The notes: generated by a model from the letters alone, not told the origin. Numbered from the stretch's first letter, positions 27,309-37,236 are shown. The stretch is DNA of 64,000 bases from Polyangiaceae bacterium (GCA_025936045.1 JAICUB010000011.1:91942-155941), one strand, 5' to 3'. A program made the numbers and translations.

Positions 27309-28517
27309 TTGCCGGCGGAAGAATACATATCCCCGGGCCTCGGGCAAGGTGCCCGCTGCCGAAATCTCTTCTGCGTCGCGTTCTTCGCGCTGCTTCTGGC
27401 CGCGGTTGAGGCTCGGGCGGCCGATCTACGCGTCGGTCCCGGCGCGCGGGCCTGGGCCGACGCCGGGCGCGGCGCGATGCGCGGCATCACGATCGGACCG
27501 ATCGAAAGCAGCCTCCACCCCGGCCGGGGCTACGGCAGCGCGCCCTACCGCCGCACGCTGACCGAAACGCGGGAGCTCGGCGCGACGTGGGTGAGCCTCA
27601 CGCCGTTCGGCCGCGTGGCGGACCTTTCCCCGAGCGGCGTGTCGCTCACGTTCGAGCAGCCGTTCGAAGAGAACCGCGTCGCCGTCGGACGCGCGATCGA
27701 TCAGGCGCACGAGGCCGGGCTCAAGGTGCTGCTCGTGCCGCACCTCTGGGTCGAGAGCGGCGGTTGGCGCGGCGAGCTCGACCCAGGCAACGACGACGAC
27801 TGGAGCCGCTTCGCACGGAGCTACCGCGACTTTTTGCTCGCGTGGGCGAACGTCGCGCGCGAGCACCACGCCGACATGCTCGCGCTCGGCGTCGAGCTCA
27901 GGAGCTGGGTGACGACGGCGCACGCCGACAGCTTCGTCGCGCTCGCACGCGACGTCCGCGCGCTCTACCCGGGCCTTCTCACGTACGCTTCGAACTGGGA
28001 CGACGTCGACGACGCCGTGCTGCTCGGGGCAGTCGACCTCATCGGCGTGAACGCGTTTTTCCCGCTCACCGAACAGCACGGCGCGAGCACGGAAGAGCTC
28101 ATGCGCGGCGGCGAGCGCGTCGCTGGACGCCTGCGCGCCGTCGCCGAGCGCTGGCAGAAGCCCATCGTGCTCACCGAGTTCGGCTACACGACGCGCACCG
28201 ACCCCGCGCTGCGCCCCTGGGAGTGGCCCGACAAGATGAGCCACGTGACGGTCGACGAAGCAGCGCAAGCACGCGCTTACTACGGCTTGCTCGCGCCGCT
28301 CATGAACGAACCTTGGCTCGCGGGCGCCTTCGTCTGGCGCCTGTACGCCGATCCGGAGGATGTCTCCCAGGAAGCCGAATGGGGGTTCTCTCCGCGCGGC
28401 AAGCTCGCCGAGCTCGTGCTGCGCGACGCCTACGCCGCACATTGGGCGGCCGATCCGCCCTGGCCGCCGGGCGAGAGCTTGTTCAGAGACGCAGCGGAGC
28501 TGCCGGGAATTTTTTGA
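27309..28517 (+). CDS. Glycoside hydrolase, GH113-like TIM barrel, secreted
   Basis: 402 residues. A signal-type segment (LFCVAFFALLLAAVEARA) precedes a TIM-barrel domain like GH113 mannanases. The putative acid/base Glu is in GVELRSW (about residue 196) and the nucleophile Glu in TEFGY (about 290). MRGITIGPI near the mature N-terminus also fits. TTG 27309 is the first start; a better one was not found. It diverges from infA. Substrate is inferred from family only. Confidence 0.78.
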   Translation: MPAEEYISPGLGQGARCRNLFCVAFFALLLAAVEARAADLRVGPGARAWADAGRGAMRGITIGPIESSLHPGRGYGSAPYRRTLTETRELGATWVSLTPFGRVADLSPSGVSLTFEQPFEENRVAVGRAIDQAHEAGLKVLLVPHLWVESGGWRGELDPGNDDDWSRFARSYRDFLLAWANVAREHHADMLALGVELRSWVTTAHADSFVALARDVRALYPGLLTYASNWDDVDDAVLLGAVDLIGVNAFFPLTEQHGASTEELMRGGERVAGRLRAVAERWQKPIVLTEFGYTTRTDPALRPWEWPDKMSHVTVDEAAQARAYYGLLAPLMNEPWLAGAFVWRLYADPEDVSQEAEWGFSPRGKLAELVLRDAYAAHWAADPPWPPGESLFRDAAELPGIF

Positions 28518-28518
28518 C

Positions 28519-28541
28519 CCCCGTCGCATGCCGGCGGGGGC
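28519..28541. terminator. Possible terminator hairpin
   Basis: CCCCCG / CGGGGG stem with an 11-nt loop directly after the GH113 stop, in the gap where this gene and the transglycosylase gene converge. No T-run follows. Confidence 0.3.
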
Positions 28542-28636
28542 GCGCTTGCGAGCGCTTCACGCGCGCCAAGCGTCGAGTTTGGTAGGGCGCGCGTGGCGCG
28601 GCGACTGCCGGTGCTCTCGCACTCCGGAGGAGCAGC

Positions 28637-30889
28637 TCAATATTCGGCGTCGCTCGCCGGGGCGACCGTGGGAAGCTCGAGGGCGAGCCGGGGCACGCCC
28701 TTCGGGCCGTCCTCCAAGTAGCGGTAGCGAGCGAAATTGCCGACGACACGTTCGACGTAGTCGAGGGTTTCGGCGTAGGGAATGCGCGCCACGAAGACGT
28801 CGAGGGGGAGCGACTTGGCGCCGTCGAGCCAGCGATGAACGGCGGCTGGTCCGGCGTTGTACGCGGCCGCAGCGAGCGCGACGTTACCGCCGAAGGTGTC
28901 GAGCAGCTTCTTCAGGTAACGCGCCGAGAAATGGAGACTCGCGGCGGGTTGCGCGAGCAGCGTGGGATCGAAGGGCTCGCCGAGCTCCTTGGCGACGCGT
29001 TCTGCCGTTCCGGGGAGCAGCTGCATGAGGCCGCGCGCGCCGGCGCCGGACGCCGCGTCTTGCTTGAACGCGCTCTCCTGGCGCATGACGGCGTAGAGCA
29101 GCGCTTCCGGGACACCCGCGTCGCGCGCCGCGTCCGGCACGGCGGCGCGATACGGCCGGGGATACACGCAATCCCACTCCCACAGCGTCGCGGCGGACGG
29201 TGCCGACAGGAGCGCGCGCCCGTCGACCTCCGTCTGCGCGATTTGATAGCGGCGCGCCGCGACGTCGAGCAGGCCGTAGGCGTCACAGAGCCCCTCGCCC
29301 GCGCGCACGCCGAAGCGCTGCTTCAAGCCACTCTCGGCGTGCACGAGCTCGAGCTCGGCGTCGCGATCGAGGCCGAGCGCGTGGAGCACGCTCACGTTGT
29401 CCGGCAGCGTGATGCTGAGCGGCGGCAGCGGCACGGCCGGTTTTCCCGCAGGAACGGGCTCGACGCCCGGGCTCTTCAGCGCTGCGAGACGCGCGGCGCT
29501 CGCGAGCGCCGTGAAGCCGAGCGGTTGCGTGGACGCGACCTCGGCGAAGAGCGTCGCGGCGTTCGTGGTTTCACCCGCGGCGGCCCGCGCGACACCCTCG
29601 AGGTGACGGAGACGCGCGGCGCGGCGGGCCTCGTGCTCGTCGCGCGCGAGGAGCTCGAACGCGGACGCGGCGGCCGCGTTCTTGCCGAGCACGAGCCACG
29701 AGACGGCGCGCTCGTAAATCGCGTCGGCGCGCGATTTCCCGTGTGGGTAGCCGTCGAGGTACGTGCCGTAAGCGCGCGCGGCGTCCGCGAAGCGTCCGCC
29801 CGCGTAGTGCGTGCGCGCGACGAGGTAGCTCGCCTGCTCCGCCCAGCTCGAACGCGGAAAGCGACTCTTGAGCTCCTTGTAACCCTTGACCGCGCGCTCG
29901 TCGTCTTGAGCGCGCGCGAGCGCGCGCGCCGCGTAAAACGTGCATTCGGCCGCGTCGACGCCGGGTCCGCGCGCAGCGCGCGCGAAGAGCTCGCTCGCTT
30001 TTTTGTAATCGCGCCGCGCGTAATAGAGAGCGAACGCACGTGCGCGTTCGAGACGGCCGCTCGTGATGGCGGGACCGGACGCCGTGGCGAGACGCTCGAG
30101 CTCCGTTTCGGTGCGCTCGACGGCGCCCGCGCGGCCGAAGGTGAGCGCACGCCCGAGCCGCTCCTCTTTCGTCAGCGCGCGCTCGGGCGCGACGGCGGCG
30201 AGGTGCGCGTCGGCGTCCGGCGAGCCGAGCGAGTCCTCGAGCGCGAGCCAGCGCAGGTCGTTCGCGGCTTGGACTTTGACGCCGAGCTTCGCCGCGGAAC
30301 GCGCGCGCACCGAACGCGCCAGCACCTCCGTCGCGTGCTGGCGCTTGCCCTTGAGCTCGTTCACGACGCGCGCGGCGAGCGCGCTTGCTTGCGCGTAATC
30401 ACCCGCGCGCTCGCGCGCGAGCGCCGCACGCGCGACGGACTCCGGGTCGGCTTTGGTCGCGAAGTACGCCGCCGCGTCGGCGTAAGGACCCGCCGAAAGC
30501 TCGGCTTCGGCGCGTAAACGGCGGATCGTCCCTGCGAGGGCCGGCAGGTCCGTGTCGAGCCCGACGAGGAGCGTGACCGCGTGCCCCGCGTCACCGAGCT
30601 CGAGCGCCGTCTTGGCGCGAGCGAGCTTCAGCTCGGGACGTTGCTCGAGCGTGGGTTCCGCGTCGAGCGCACGCGCAGCGTCGGCGTAACGACCGGCCCG
30701 CAACGCGAGCACCCAGGCGCCGCTCGGCGCCGGGTTCGGCACGCTGAGCTCGGCGGTCGAGCTCGTCAGCGCGGCGCTCGCGAGCAACGCCGGGTCGCGG
30801 TGCTCGCGCGGCCCCGGATGCGCCTGCGTCGCCCCTCGCGCGCAGCCCGCCGCCGCGAACGGAAGTACGAGCGCGAGCACGCGAAGCAC
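28637..30889 (-). CDS. slt: Lytic murein transglycosylase with TPR-like repeats (lipoprotein)
   Basis: 750 residues, GTG start, lipobox AAGC. A long helical, TPR-like region (about 60-570) precedes a Slt70-type catalytic domain. The catalytic Glu is in RQESAF (about residue 604), with GLMQLLPGTA and AYNAGP motifs after it. It cleaves peptidoglycan to 1,6-anhydro products in the periplasm. It overlaps no neighbours and converges with the GH113 gene. Confidence 0.9.
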   Translation of the reverse strand: MLRVLALVLPFAAAGCARGATQAHPGPREHRDPALLASAALTSSTAELSVPNPAPSGAWVLALRAGRYADAARALDAEPTLEQRPELKLARAKTALELGDAGHAVTLLVGLDTDLPALAGTIRRLRAEAELSAGPYADAAAYFATKADPESVARAALARERAGDYAQASALAARVVNELKGKRQHATEVLARSVRARSAAKLGVKVQAANDLRWLALEDSLGSPDADAHLAAVAPERALTKEERLGRALTFGRAGAVERTETELERLATASGPAITSGRLERARAFALYYARRDYKKASELFARAARGPGVDAAECTFYAARALARAQDDERAVKGYKELKSRFPRSSWAEQASYLVARTHYAGGRFADAARAYGTYLDGYPHGKSRADAIYERAVSWLVLGKNAAAASAFELLARDEHEARRAARLRHLEGVARAAAGETTNAATLFAEVASTQPLGFTALASAARLAALKSPGVEPVPAGKPAVPLPPLSITLPDNVSVLHALGLDRDAELELVHAESGLKQRFGVRAGEGLCDAYGLLDVAARRYQIAQTEVDGRALLSAPSAATLWEWDCVYPRPYRAAVPDAARDAGVPEALLYAVMRQESAFKQDAASGAGARGLMQLLPGTAERVAKELGEPFDPTLLAQPAASLHFSARYLKKLLDTFGGNVALAAAAYNAGPAAVHRWLDGAKSLPLDVFVARIPYAETLDYVERVVGNFARYRYLEDGPKGVPRLALELPTVAPASDAEY

Positions 30890-30935
30890 CCAGCACTTTT
30901 AGCATGCCCGCGCCACCCCGCCGCCGATATTCCGG

Positions 30936-31583
30936 CTACTTCTTCAAGAGCTTGAAGGCGTGAGTCCAGCCGCCCGTGATGAAGCCATACATGACCCACA
31001 CGATGCACAGCGGCTCGAGGTAGCGCGAGGACTCGATACCGCCCAAGTCCGTGACTTCGGACCAGCCGAAGTCGCGGAGGATTTGCGTGACCTCCTTCTT
31101 CGCCTCGCCGTCGTTGCCGCAAATGAACATATCGGGAGCGCCGCCCGCGTACTCGGGGCGAAACATGGCCGTGTGTCCGACGATGTTCCAACACTTGACC
31201 ACGCGCGCAGCGGGCGCCGCGCGCTGTACTTGCTCCCCGCCCGAATCGGTATGCCCGACGAAAAGGCCCGGCGGCTTGCCTTTCGAGAAGTCGAGCGGAT
31301 TGGTCGTATCGATGAGAAGCTTGCCCTTCAGTCGCTCGGCGGGAATGGACTTGATGACGGCGTCGTTGGCGGCGCCGTGTGTCGATAAGACGATGAGGTC
31401 GCCGAACGCCGCCGCGTCCGCGAACGTGCCGTGCGAGGCCTTCGGCCCCGTCTCTTGCGCCCACGCGGCGGCCTTCTCGTTCGTGGCCTCACGCGCGCCG
31501 AGCTTCACCTCGTGACCGAGCGTGACGAAGGCTTTCCCGAGCGTGCGACCGACGTCGCCGGTACCCAAAATCCCTACTTTCAT
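30936..31583 (-). CDS. NAD(P)-binding protein of the F420-reductase / NADPH-dinucleotide family
   Basis: 215 residues. It begins with a Rossmann Gly motif (GILGTGDVGRTLG), followed by KLGAR, LSTHGAAN and DTTNPLD. This matches NADPH-dependent F420 oxidoreductase-like proteins; many members do not use F420. ATG 31583 has a clear ribosome site (AAGGAG, 7 nt away). It is monocistronic. Confidence 0.83.
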   Translation of the reverse strand: MKVGILGTGDVGRTLGKAFVTLGHEVKLGAREATNEKAAAWAQETGPKASHGTFADAAAFGDLIVLSTHGAANDAVIKSIPAERLKGKLLIDTTNPLDFSKGKPPGLFVGHTDSGGEQVQRAAPAARVVKCWNIVGHTAMFRPEYAGGAPDMFICGNDGEAKKEVTQILRDFGWSEVTDLGGIESSRYLEPLCIVWVMYGFITGGWTHAFKLLKK

Positions 31584-31761
31584 GCCTCGACTCCTTCCCT
31601 GCCCGCGAGCAACGGCAGCGACCAAACCTGAAGAGGCGGGCGCAGGGCGTCAAGCGGTCGGCGCTTTCTTGTTTCGTTACATCCGGGCGAGCTTGGGCGT
31701 AGCTATCGCCGGGTCGCGCCCGGAGCCGCACGGGGCACCTGCGATCGGCTAGCCTGGCCGC

Positions 31762-32103
31762 GTGTCCATTCGCCCGCCTGGCGCGCCGAGCGTCTCGCGC
31801 TTCGAGGCGTGGGGCTTTTTGGCGTCACTCGGCGTCTTATTGGCGCTCGGCATCGCGGGCATCGTCGCTCTACTGCCGCGCGCCGAGCCGTCGGCGGATG
31901 CCGACGACGGGCCCGGCAACCCGACCGCCACCTACCGCGCGGAGCAACCCGTTGACGCCTGGCACTCCGGTCGCTGGTATCCCGCCCACGTCCACTCCGC
32001 GACCGGCAGCCGCTACTTCATCACCTACGACGATTTTTCAATCAGCTGGCATGAGTGGGTCACGGCGCGGCGGCTGCGAAAGCGACAAGGCAGCCCGCAC
32101 TGA
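31762..32103 (+). CDS. Single-pass membrane protein with Tudor/agenet-like domain
   Basis: 113 residues, GTG start. A membrane helix (about 16-39) is followed by a charged linker and a ~45-residue domain with the pattern AWHSGRWYPAHV, YFITYDD and WHEWV. That is the usual signature of bacterial Tudor/agenet-like SH3 barrels. Role unknown; the domain should face the side opposite the short N-terminus. Confidence 0.62.
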   Translation: MSIRPPGAPSVSRFEAWGFLASLGVLLALGIAGIVALLPRAEPSADADDGPGNPTATYRAEQPVDAWHSGRWYPAHVHSATGSRYFITYDDFSISWHEWVTARRLRKRQGSPH

Positions 32104-32365
32104 ACCCGCGCGCACTGCGCGCGGCGCGCGGACTCACCCCGCGCCCTTCGCTTGCTCGCTCCGCCCGCAGGTGCACTCGCCCGGTCGCTCGTCATGGACG
32201 GGACAATCTGGCTCGTGCTGGCCGTCGCGGGTGCACGCTTCGCAGCGGCAAAGTTCACCGCGTCGAATTTGGTCGGGAGTGACGGTGAGTCGCACGCCTT
32301 TTTGCATGCCGTGAACTTCGTCACGGCGCGCGCGTTCGCAACGCCGTTCGCTACGAACGGCAGCG
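32104..32365. other. Intergenic stretch with no convincing gene
   Basis: 262 bp between convergent genes. Short ORFs exist on both strands but lack ribosome sites and recognisable sequence. The only structure seen is the hairpin at its right end. Confidence 0.5.
32343..32361 (-). terminator. Terminator-like hairpin after the GFA gene
   Basis: Perfect 8-bp stem GCCGTTCG / CGAACGGC with a 3-nt loop, 4 bp beyond the stop of the GFA-family gene on the minus strand. No T-run. Confidence 0.45.
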
Positions 32366-32725
32366 CTATCGGCTCTTGCCGTCCACCGGCGTCACCGTGT
32401 AGGAGCCGGCTTCGACGCCGTCCAGGCAGCGGACGTTGATGGCGTTCGCCTTGGTGCCGTCGGGACGGACGACCCACGAGAAGGATTGGATGCCACAGCT
32501 TTTGCAGAAGAGGTGGTGGATGACGTGCTTGTTGAATTGGTATTCGGTGAGCTCGCCCTCGCCCTGCTGGAGCTTGAAGCGGTCGGCGTCGACGAAGGCA
32601 AGCAAGAAGCCTTTGCGCGCGCAGTGTGAGCAGTTGCACTCGATGACGTGACCGAGGTCGGTGCTGACTTCGTAGCGGACTTTGCCGCAGTGGCAGCCGC
32701 CTTGATAGGTCTTGAGCTCGCCCAT
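32366..32725 (-). CDS. GFA-family (CENP-V/glutathione-dependent formaldehyde-activating) protein
   Basis: 119 residues. Zinc-binding Cys pattern is complete: GGCHCGKVRYEV, CNCSHCARKG and FCKSCGI. ATG 32725 has a GAGGGG ribosome site 5 nt upstream; a longer open frame upstream is a shadow of the MFS gene. Family members bind zinc; the substrate is generally unknown despite the name. Confidence 0.88.
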   Translation of the reverse strand: MGELKTYQGGCHCGKVRYEVSTDLGHVIECNCSHCARKGFLLAFVDADRFKLQQGEGELTEYQFNKHVIHHLFCKSCGIQSFSWVVRPDGTKANAINVRCLDGVEAGSYTVTPVDGKSR

Positions 32726-32760
32726 TGAACCCCTCTTTTTGGGCGCGCGAGCGCGGATTG

Positions 32761-34035
32761 TCAATCGCCGCGAGTCGGTGCGAGCTCGTCTTTGGGCGAT
32801 CGAGCGAAGGCGCTGAGGGTCACGGCCGTCAGCGCGAGCAAGGCGCAAGCGAAGGCGGTCCCGCGGTGGCCGAAGCGCGAGGCGACGAGGCCGAACAAGA
32901 GGTAGCCCGAGGTCGAACCGATGCGTGACGCGTTCGAATAGAGGTTCGTCGCGGCGCCGAGCTGGCCCGGGATCTTGTTCTGGAAGAAGGTGATCGCGAC
33001 GCCGCTCGTCACCGAGACGATCGCGGCGCTGAGCGCGGTGAGCGGATAGATTTGATAGGGCGTGCGGACGCAGCCGATGCACGCGTAGTAGACGACGGCG
33101 AGCAACATGGCGGCGCGGATGAGCGTTTCGGAACGCACGCGCGTCGCGAGGAAGCCGACGTAGAGCATGAGCGGCAGCTCGAAGACGGGGGCGAGGCTGA
33201 AAATGATGCCGACGTCGGCTTCGCTGCCGTGGAGCTCGCCGAGGACGAGCAGCGACATGTTGTTGAGGGACATCGCGTGCGCACCGAGGATCGCGGTGAG
33301 CCCGGCGAACCAGAGCAGCACGTCACGCCGCGCGAGGACGTCGCGCAGGCGCGCGGGCGGCGCGGCGGACGCGGCGCGCGGCGCGGGCGGCCGGTCTTCG
33401 ACGAACGCATAGACGAGCGCGAAGAGCAGCACGTAAAGCGCGGCGGCCGCCGTAAATAGCCCCACGAAGGAGAAGGCACGCAGCGTGAACGCTGCAACGG
33501 CGGGTCCTACCGTCCAGGCGAGCGCGAACGCCATGCGAAACGCGTTCATGTAGAGCGGAACCTCCGCCTTCGCGACGCTCGAACTTTCGACGAGCTCGCG
33601 CGCATGGGCGAAGAGTTGCGCGAACGTGAGCGACGCCAAACCGAGGATCAGCCCGCCGAACACGAAGAGCAGCCACGGCTCGCGGACGAAAGCGTAACCC
33701 CCGTAGCCGATCGCTCCCGCGAGCGAGCTCCAGAGCAAGACCCGCCGGCGCGAGAGGCGCGTGTCGCTGTGGTGCGCGAGCCAGCTGCTGATCACGATGT
33801 TCGCGAGGGCGTTCGCGGTCATGAAGACGCCGAACAGCTCGAGGCTCATGCCGACCTCGCGCGTACAAAACAGACTCATGAACGGCGAGACGAACGACGC
33901 GCCCATCCCGAGCACGCAGTTGCACGTGAGCAGTAGCCGGAGCTCGCGCTGCTTCACGAGGTGCGCGAGCGCTCCCGTGATTTGCGCGAGCGCACCGGCG
34001 GCTTTGGCCTCGCCCGTGTTCGTAGGCGCCGTCAT
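32761..34035 (-). CDS. MFS transporter, sugar-efflux (SetA)-like
   Basis: 424 residues with about 12 membrane segments. The loop between helices 2 and 3 (WLAHHSDTRLSRRRVLL) matches the MFS motif A, and the overall pattern resembles Set-type sugar efflux transporters. ATG 34035 was chosen; the reading upstream of it is a frame shadow. Substrate not determined. It follows an outer-membrane barrel gene on the same strand by 23 bp, so the two could be co-transcribed. Confidence 0.82.
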   Translation of the reverse strand: MTAPTNTGEAKAAGALAQITGALAHLVKQRELRLLLTCNCVLGMGASFVSPFMSLFCTREVGMSLELFGVFMTANALANIVISSWLAHHSDTRLSRRRVLLWSSLAGAIGYGGYAFVREPWLLFVFGGLILGLASLTFAQLFAHARELVESSSVAKAEVPLYMNAFRMAFALAWTVGPAVAAFTLRAFSFVGLFTAAAALYVLLFALVYAFVEDRPPAPRAASAAPPARLRDVLARRDVLLWFAGLTAILGAHAMSLNNMSLLVLGELHGSEADVGIIFSLAPVFELPLMLYVGFLATRVRSETLIRAAMLLAVVYYACIGCVRTPYQIYPLTALSAAIVSVTSGVAITFFQNKIPGQLGAATNLYSNASRIGSTSGYLLFGLVASRFGHRGTAFACALLALTAVTLSAFARSPKDELAPTRGD

Positions 34036-34058
34036 CGGCGCGCGTTCGGCGCCTTCGC

Positions 34059-34637
34059 TCAGAAACCGAACGTGTATTCGGCGCGCAGAAAGCCGTTCAG
34101 GTAATACGCGCCCGGGTGGAAGGCGTAGTCGTAGCTCAGCGCGAGCCCGAGGCCGAGGCTTCGCGAGACGGCATAGTCGAGGCCGGCGACGAACCCGGCC
34201 GTCGGCTGCGCTCGCGTGAGCGGAGGCACGCGGCGGCTCGCGCCGAGGTAGCCCCCGGCGATCGCGACATAAGGAATCCATTGAATGACGTCGATCTTGT
34301 ACGCGAGCGCGGCTTTCGCGCCATAAAGGAAGGAATCGCCGTGATGCTCCGTCGAGTTCTGCGAGCCCGCGAGCTCGAGCCGCACGTCGAAGACGTCGGA
34401 GATGCCGTAGGCCGCATACGCGTTCGCCGCGGGGCCGAGGCGGTAGTGGCTGGCCGAGGCCGCTCCGAGGCCGCCGCCGAGGTGCCATTGGCGTTCGAAC
34501 GCGGCGGCGTGTCGGTCGGTGAGCAGGAGGAAACACACGACGACGACGCCGAAAAGAAGCGGGCACGCGCGCTCGGGCCGCGACTCGAGCAAGCTTGGAA
34601 GAGCCGATCTCGATCGGCGCGGGCGGACACGTCCCAT
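34059..34637 (-). CDS. Outer-membrane beta-barrel protein
   Basis: 192 residues. A signal-type segment (about 27-46) is followed by alternating beta-strand sequence with aromatic girdles and a C-terminal Phe (EYTFGF), the hallmark of an 8-stranded OmpA/OmpW-like barrel. It is upstream of the MFS gene. No ligand can be inferred. Confidence 0.72.
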   Translation of the reverse strand: MGRVRPRRSRSALPSLLESRPERACPLLFGVVVVCFLLLTDRHAAAFERQWHLGGGLGAASASHYRLGPAANAYAAYGISDVFDVRLELAGSQNSTEHHGDSFLYGAKAALAYKIDVIQWIPYVAIAGGYLGASRRVPPLTRAQPTAGFVAGLDYAVSRSLGLGLALSYDYAFHPGAYYLNGFLRAEYTFGF

Positions 34638-34666
34638 GGGAAAAATCGGCGTGGTTTCAGCGGGGA

Positions 34667-36892
34667 TTAGAGCATACTCACGGGATCGACGTCGATCGCC
34701 ATGCGCACGCGACGATCGACGGCCGAGCGCGCGACGCCGAGCAGCACTTGGTGCAAGCGCGCGCGGTCGGTCGAGCGGACGAGGAAGCGGTGACGGTAAC
34801 GGCCGCGCAAGCGTGCGAGCGGCGCCGCCGTCGGGCCGAGCACTTCGACGTCGGGGCTCCCGAGCCCGCGCGCCGCGTGCGCGAGCCGCGCGGCCTGGCT
34901 GCGGGCGAGCTCGTCGTCCGTCGCCTCGAAGCGCACGAGCGCGAGCCGCGCGAACGGCGGATAGCCGACCTCGCGCCGCTGCTCGAGCTCTTGCGCGACG
35001 AAGCCTTTCACGTCGTGCTTCATGGCGAGGACGATCGCGGGGTGGTCGGGCTGCCAGGTTTGGATCAGCACGCGACCGGGCGTTTCACCACGGCCGGCGC
35101 GGCCCGCGACTTGGACGAGCAGCTGGAAGGTGCGTTCCGCGGCGCGGAAGTCCGGCAAAGAAAGCGCGGCGTCGGCGTTCAGCACGCCGACGAGCGTCAC
35201 GTTCGGCAAATCGTGGCCCTTCGTGACCATCTGCGTGCCGACGAGCACGTCGATGTCGCCCTGGCGCATGCGATCGAGGATGCGCTCCGATTTTTGGCCC
35301 GCCGCCACGTCGCGATCGAGCCGCGCGATGCGCGCTCCCGGCAAGATCTCGGCGAGCACGCTCTCGATGCGCTCGGTGCCGGCGCCCTCCTCGATGAGCG
35401 CTTCCTCGCCGCAACTCCTGCACGCCTTGCGCATGGGCTCCTGGTAGTCGCAGTAGTGACAGACGAGGCGGCCGCCCCGCGCGCGATGGAGCGTCAAAGC
35501 CACGGCGCAGTTCGGGCACTCCGCAATTTTGCCGCACGCCGCGCACAGGATGCTCGGGGAAAAGCCGCGCCGGTTCAGAAACAGAATCGCCTGCTCGCGC
35601 GCCGCGACGCACGCTTCGAGCGCGCGAAAGAGCGGCACGCTGATGAGCCGCTCGCCGCCCGGCCCCGGCCCCATGCGGCGCAAATCCACGACTTCGGCCT
35701 TGGGCAGCGCGCTCCCCGCACGCGCGCGCAGAGGGAGCTCGAGCAACTCGAGGCGGCCGCTCCGTGCGAGCTCGACGCTCGTCGCCGAGGGCGTCGCCGA
35801 GCCGAGCACGCACACGGCCTCGGCGCGGTGCGCGCGCAAGAGCGCCATGTCGCGCGCGTGGTAGCGCACGCCTTCTTCTTGCTTGAACGAGCCGTCGTGC
35901 TCCTCATCGACGCAGACGAGGCCGAGCGCGCGCACCGGCGCGAACAGCGCCGAGCGCGCGCCGACGGCGATGCGCACCTCGCCCGAACGGAGTGAGCGCC
36001 ACATGGCGTGCCGCTCGCGCTCGCCGAGTCCGCTATGAAGCACCGCGAGGCGGCTGCCGAGCCGTGCGCGAAAGCGCGCGACGAGCTGCGGCGTGAGCGC
36101 GATCTCGGGCACGAGCACGATGACGCCGCGCTCGAGCGCGAGCGCACGCTCGGCCGCGCGCAGGTACACTTCCGTTTTCCCCGACGCCGTCACGCCCTCG
36201 AGCAGGACCGCGTGCTTTTCGCCACGCTCGAGCCGCGCCGTGATCGCGGTCACGGCGCGCGCTTGCGCCGCGGTGAGGGCCGGCGGCACGTCGGGCGCGA
36301 CCGCCACCGTGAACGGATCGACGGCTTCTTCGCGCTTTTCGAGCGTCACGACGCCGGCCTCGACGAGCCTCGCGACCGCGCCGCGCGCGCTCGGCCACTT
36401 CGCTTCGAGCGCCGTGAGCGGCTGCGGGCCGTTGTCGCGCAGGTGCTCGAAGACGGCGGGCGCCTTGCCGCGCAAGCTCGGCGCGGTCGCGCCCTCCACC
36501 GCGCGCGCGATCTGCACGAGCCGTCCGACCGCGCGCGTCGATTCGGGCGCCTCGATCGCGAGCGCAGCGCTCCGTTCGAGCGCGGGCAGCGCGAGCTCCA
36601 TCACCTCGCCCACGGGCGCCACGTAGTAGCGCGCGATTTCCTGCAAAAACCCGAGCAACTCTTCGGGCAGCACGGGTTCGGCGTCGACCACGGCGCGCAC
36701 CGGCTTGAGCTTCTCGACGGGGATGTCCGGCTCGCGGTCGCCGACTTCGAGCACCACCCCGAGCACCTTGCGTCGCCCGAGCTCGCACAAGACGCGCGCT
36801 CCGCGCCGTACACTTGCGGCGAGCTCGGCGCTCACGCTGTAGGTGAACACCTGCCCGAGCGGAACGGGTAGCGCGACGCGAGCAAGCAGCAC
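34667..36892 (-). CDS. priA: Primosomal protein N' (replication restart helicase PriA)
   Basis: 741 residues from GTG 36892. Motifs: Walker A TASGKTEVY, Walker B/DEAH-type DEEHD, GSATPS, and the zinc-binding insert with CAACGK, CPNC, CHYC and CRSCG. The C-terminal helicase lobe (GTQMVTKGHD, QVAGRAGRG) is complete. PriA loads the replisome at stalled forks. The open frame beyond 36892 is not PriA sequence. Confidence 0.94.
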   Translation of the reverse strand: MLLARVALPVPLGQVFTYSVSAELAASVRRGARVLCELGRRKVLGVVLEVGDREPDIPVEKLKPVRAVVDAEPVLPEELLGFLQEIARYYVAPVGEVMELALPALERSAALAIEAPESTRAVGRLVQIARAVEGATAPSLRGKAPAVFEHLRDNGPQPLTALEAKWPSARGAVARLVEAGVVTLEKREEAVDPFTVAVAPDVPPALTAAQARAVTAITARLERGEKHAVLLEGVTASGKTEVYLRAAERALALERGVIVLVPEIALTPQLVARFRARLGSRLAVLHSGLGERERHAMWRSLRSGEVRIAVGARSALFAPVRALGLVCVDEEHDGSFKQEEGVRYHARDMALLRAHRAEAVCVLGSATPSATSVELARSGRLELLELPLRARAGSALPKAEVVDLRRMGPGPGGERLISVPLFRALEACVAAREQAILFLNRRGFSPSILCAACGKIAECPNCAVALTLHRARGGRLVCHYCDYQEPMRKACRSCGEEALIEEGAGTERIESVLAEILPGARIARLDRDVAAGQKSERILDRMRQGDIDVLVGTQMVTKGHDLPNVTLVGVLNADAALSLPDFRAAERTFQLLVQVAGRAGRGETPGRVLIQTWQPDHPAIVLAMKHDVKGFVAQELEQRREVGYPPFARLALVRFEATDDELARSQAARLAHAARGLGSPDVEVLGPTAAPLARLRGRYRHRFLVRSTDRARLHQVLLGVARSAVDRRVRMAIDVDPVSML

Positions 36893-36960
36893 GGTGCGGA
36901 AGCTACCGCACTCTGGTTCGACGGCTCGGGCGTTCGTCCCGGAGGCCGCCGGCCCGAACG

Positions 36961-37236
36961 TCAGCGTTCGAGCAAGAAAGTGACGAGCGTGCCGAGCACG
37001 AAGAGCGTCACGAAAGCCGCCCAAACGCGCACGGGAAACGAGTATTTGCCGCGCCCGCCGCGGACCTTGCCGAGCCGCAACGACGCGGGCGGCGCCGCGA
37101 GCGGCGGTACTTCGAGCGCGCTCGGCCCGTCATCCGGCGTCGAGGGCGGCGGCGGGAGAACGGCGTACGGACGCTCGACTGGGTCATCGTTCATCGACAT
37201 CAGTCCGGCGTTCATAGTGTAGCTCGAACGGCTCAC
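36961..37236 (-). CDS. Small Pro-rich, C-terminally anchored membrane protein
   Basis: Up to 91 residues; starts at 37236, 37215, 37200 or 37194 are all possible, and the last two look most natural (MSMNDDP). A Pro/Ala-rich cytoplasmic part is followed by one membrane helix at the C-terminus (about 69-88) ending LLER. No known domain. It lies upstream of priA on the same strand. Confidence 0.55.
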   Translation of the reverse strand: MSRSSYTMNAGLMSMNDDPVERPYAVLPPPPSTPDDGPSALEVPPLAAPPASLRLGKVRGGRGKYSFPVRVWAAFVTLFVLGTLVTFLLER

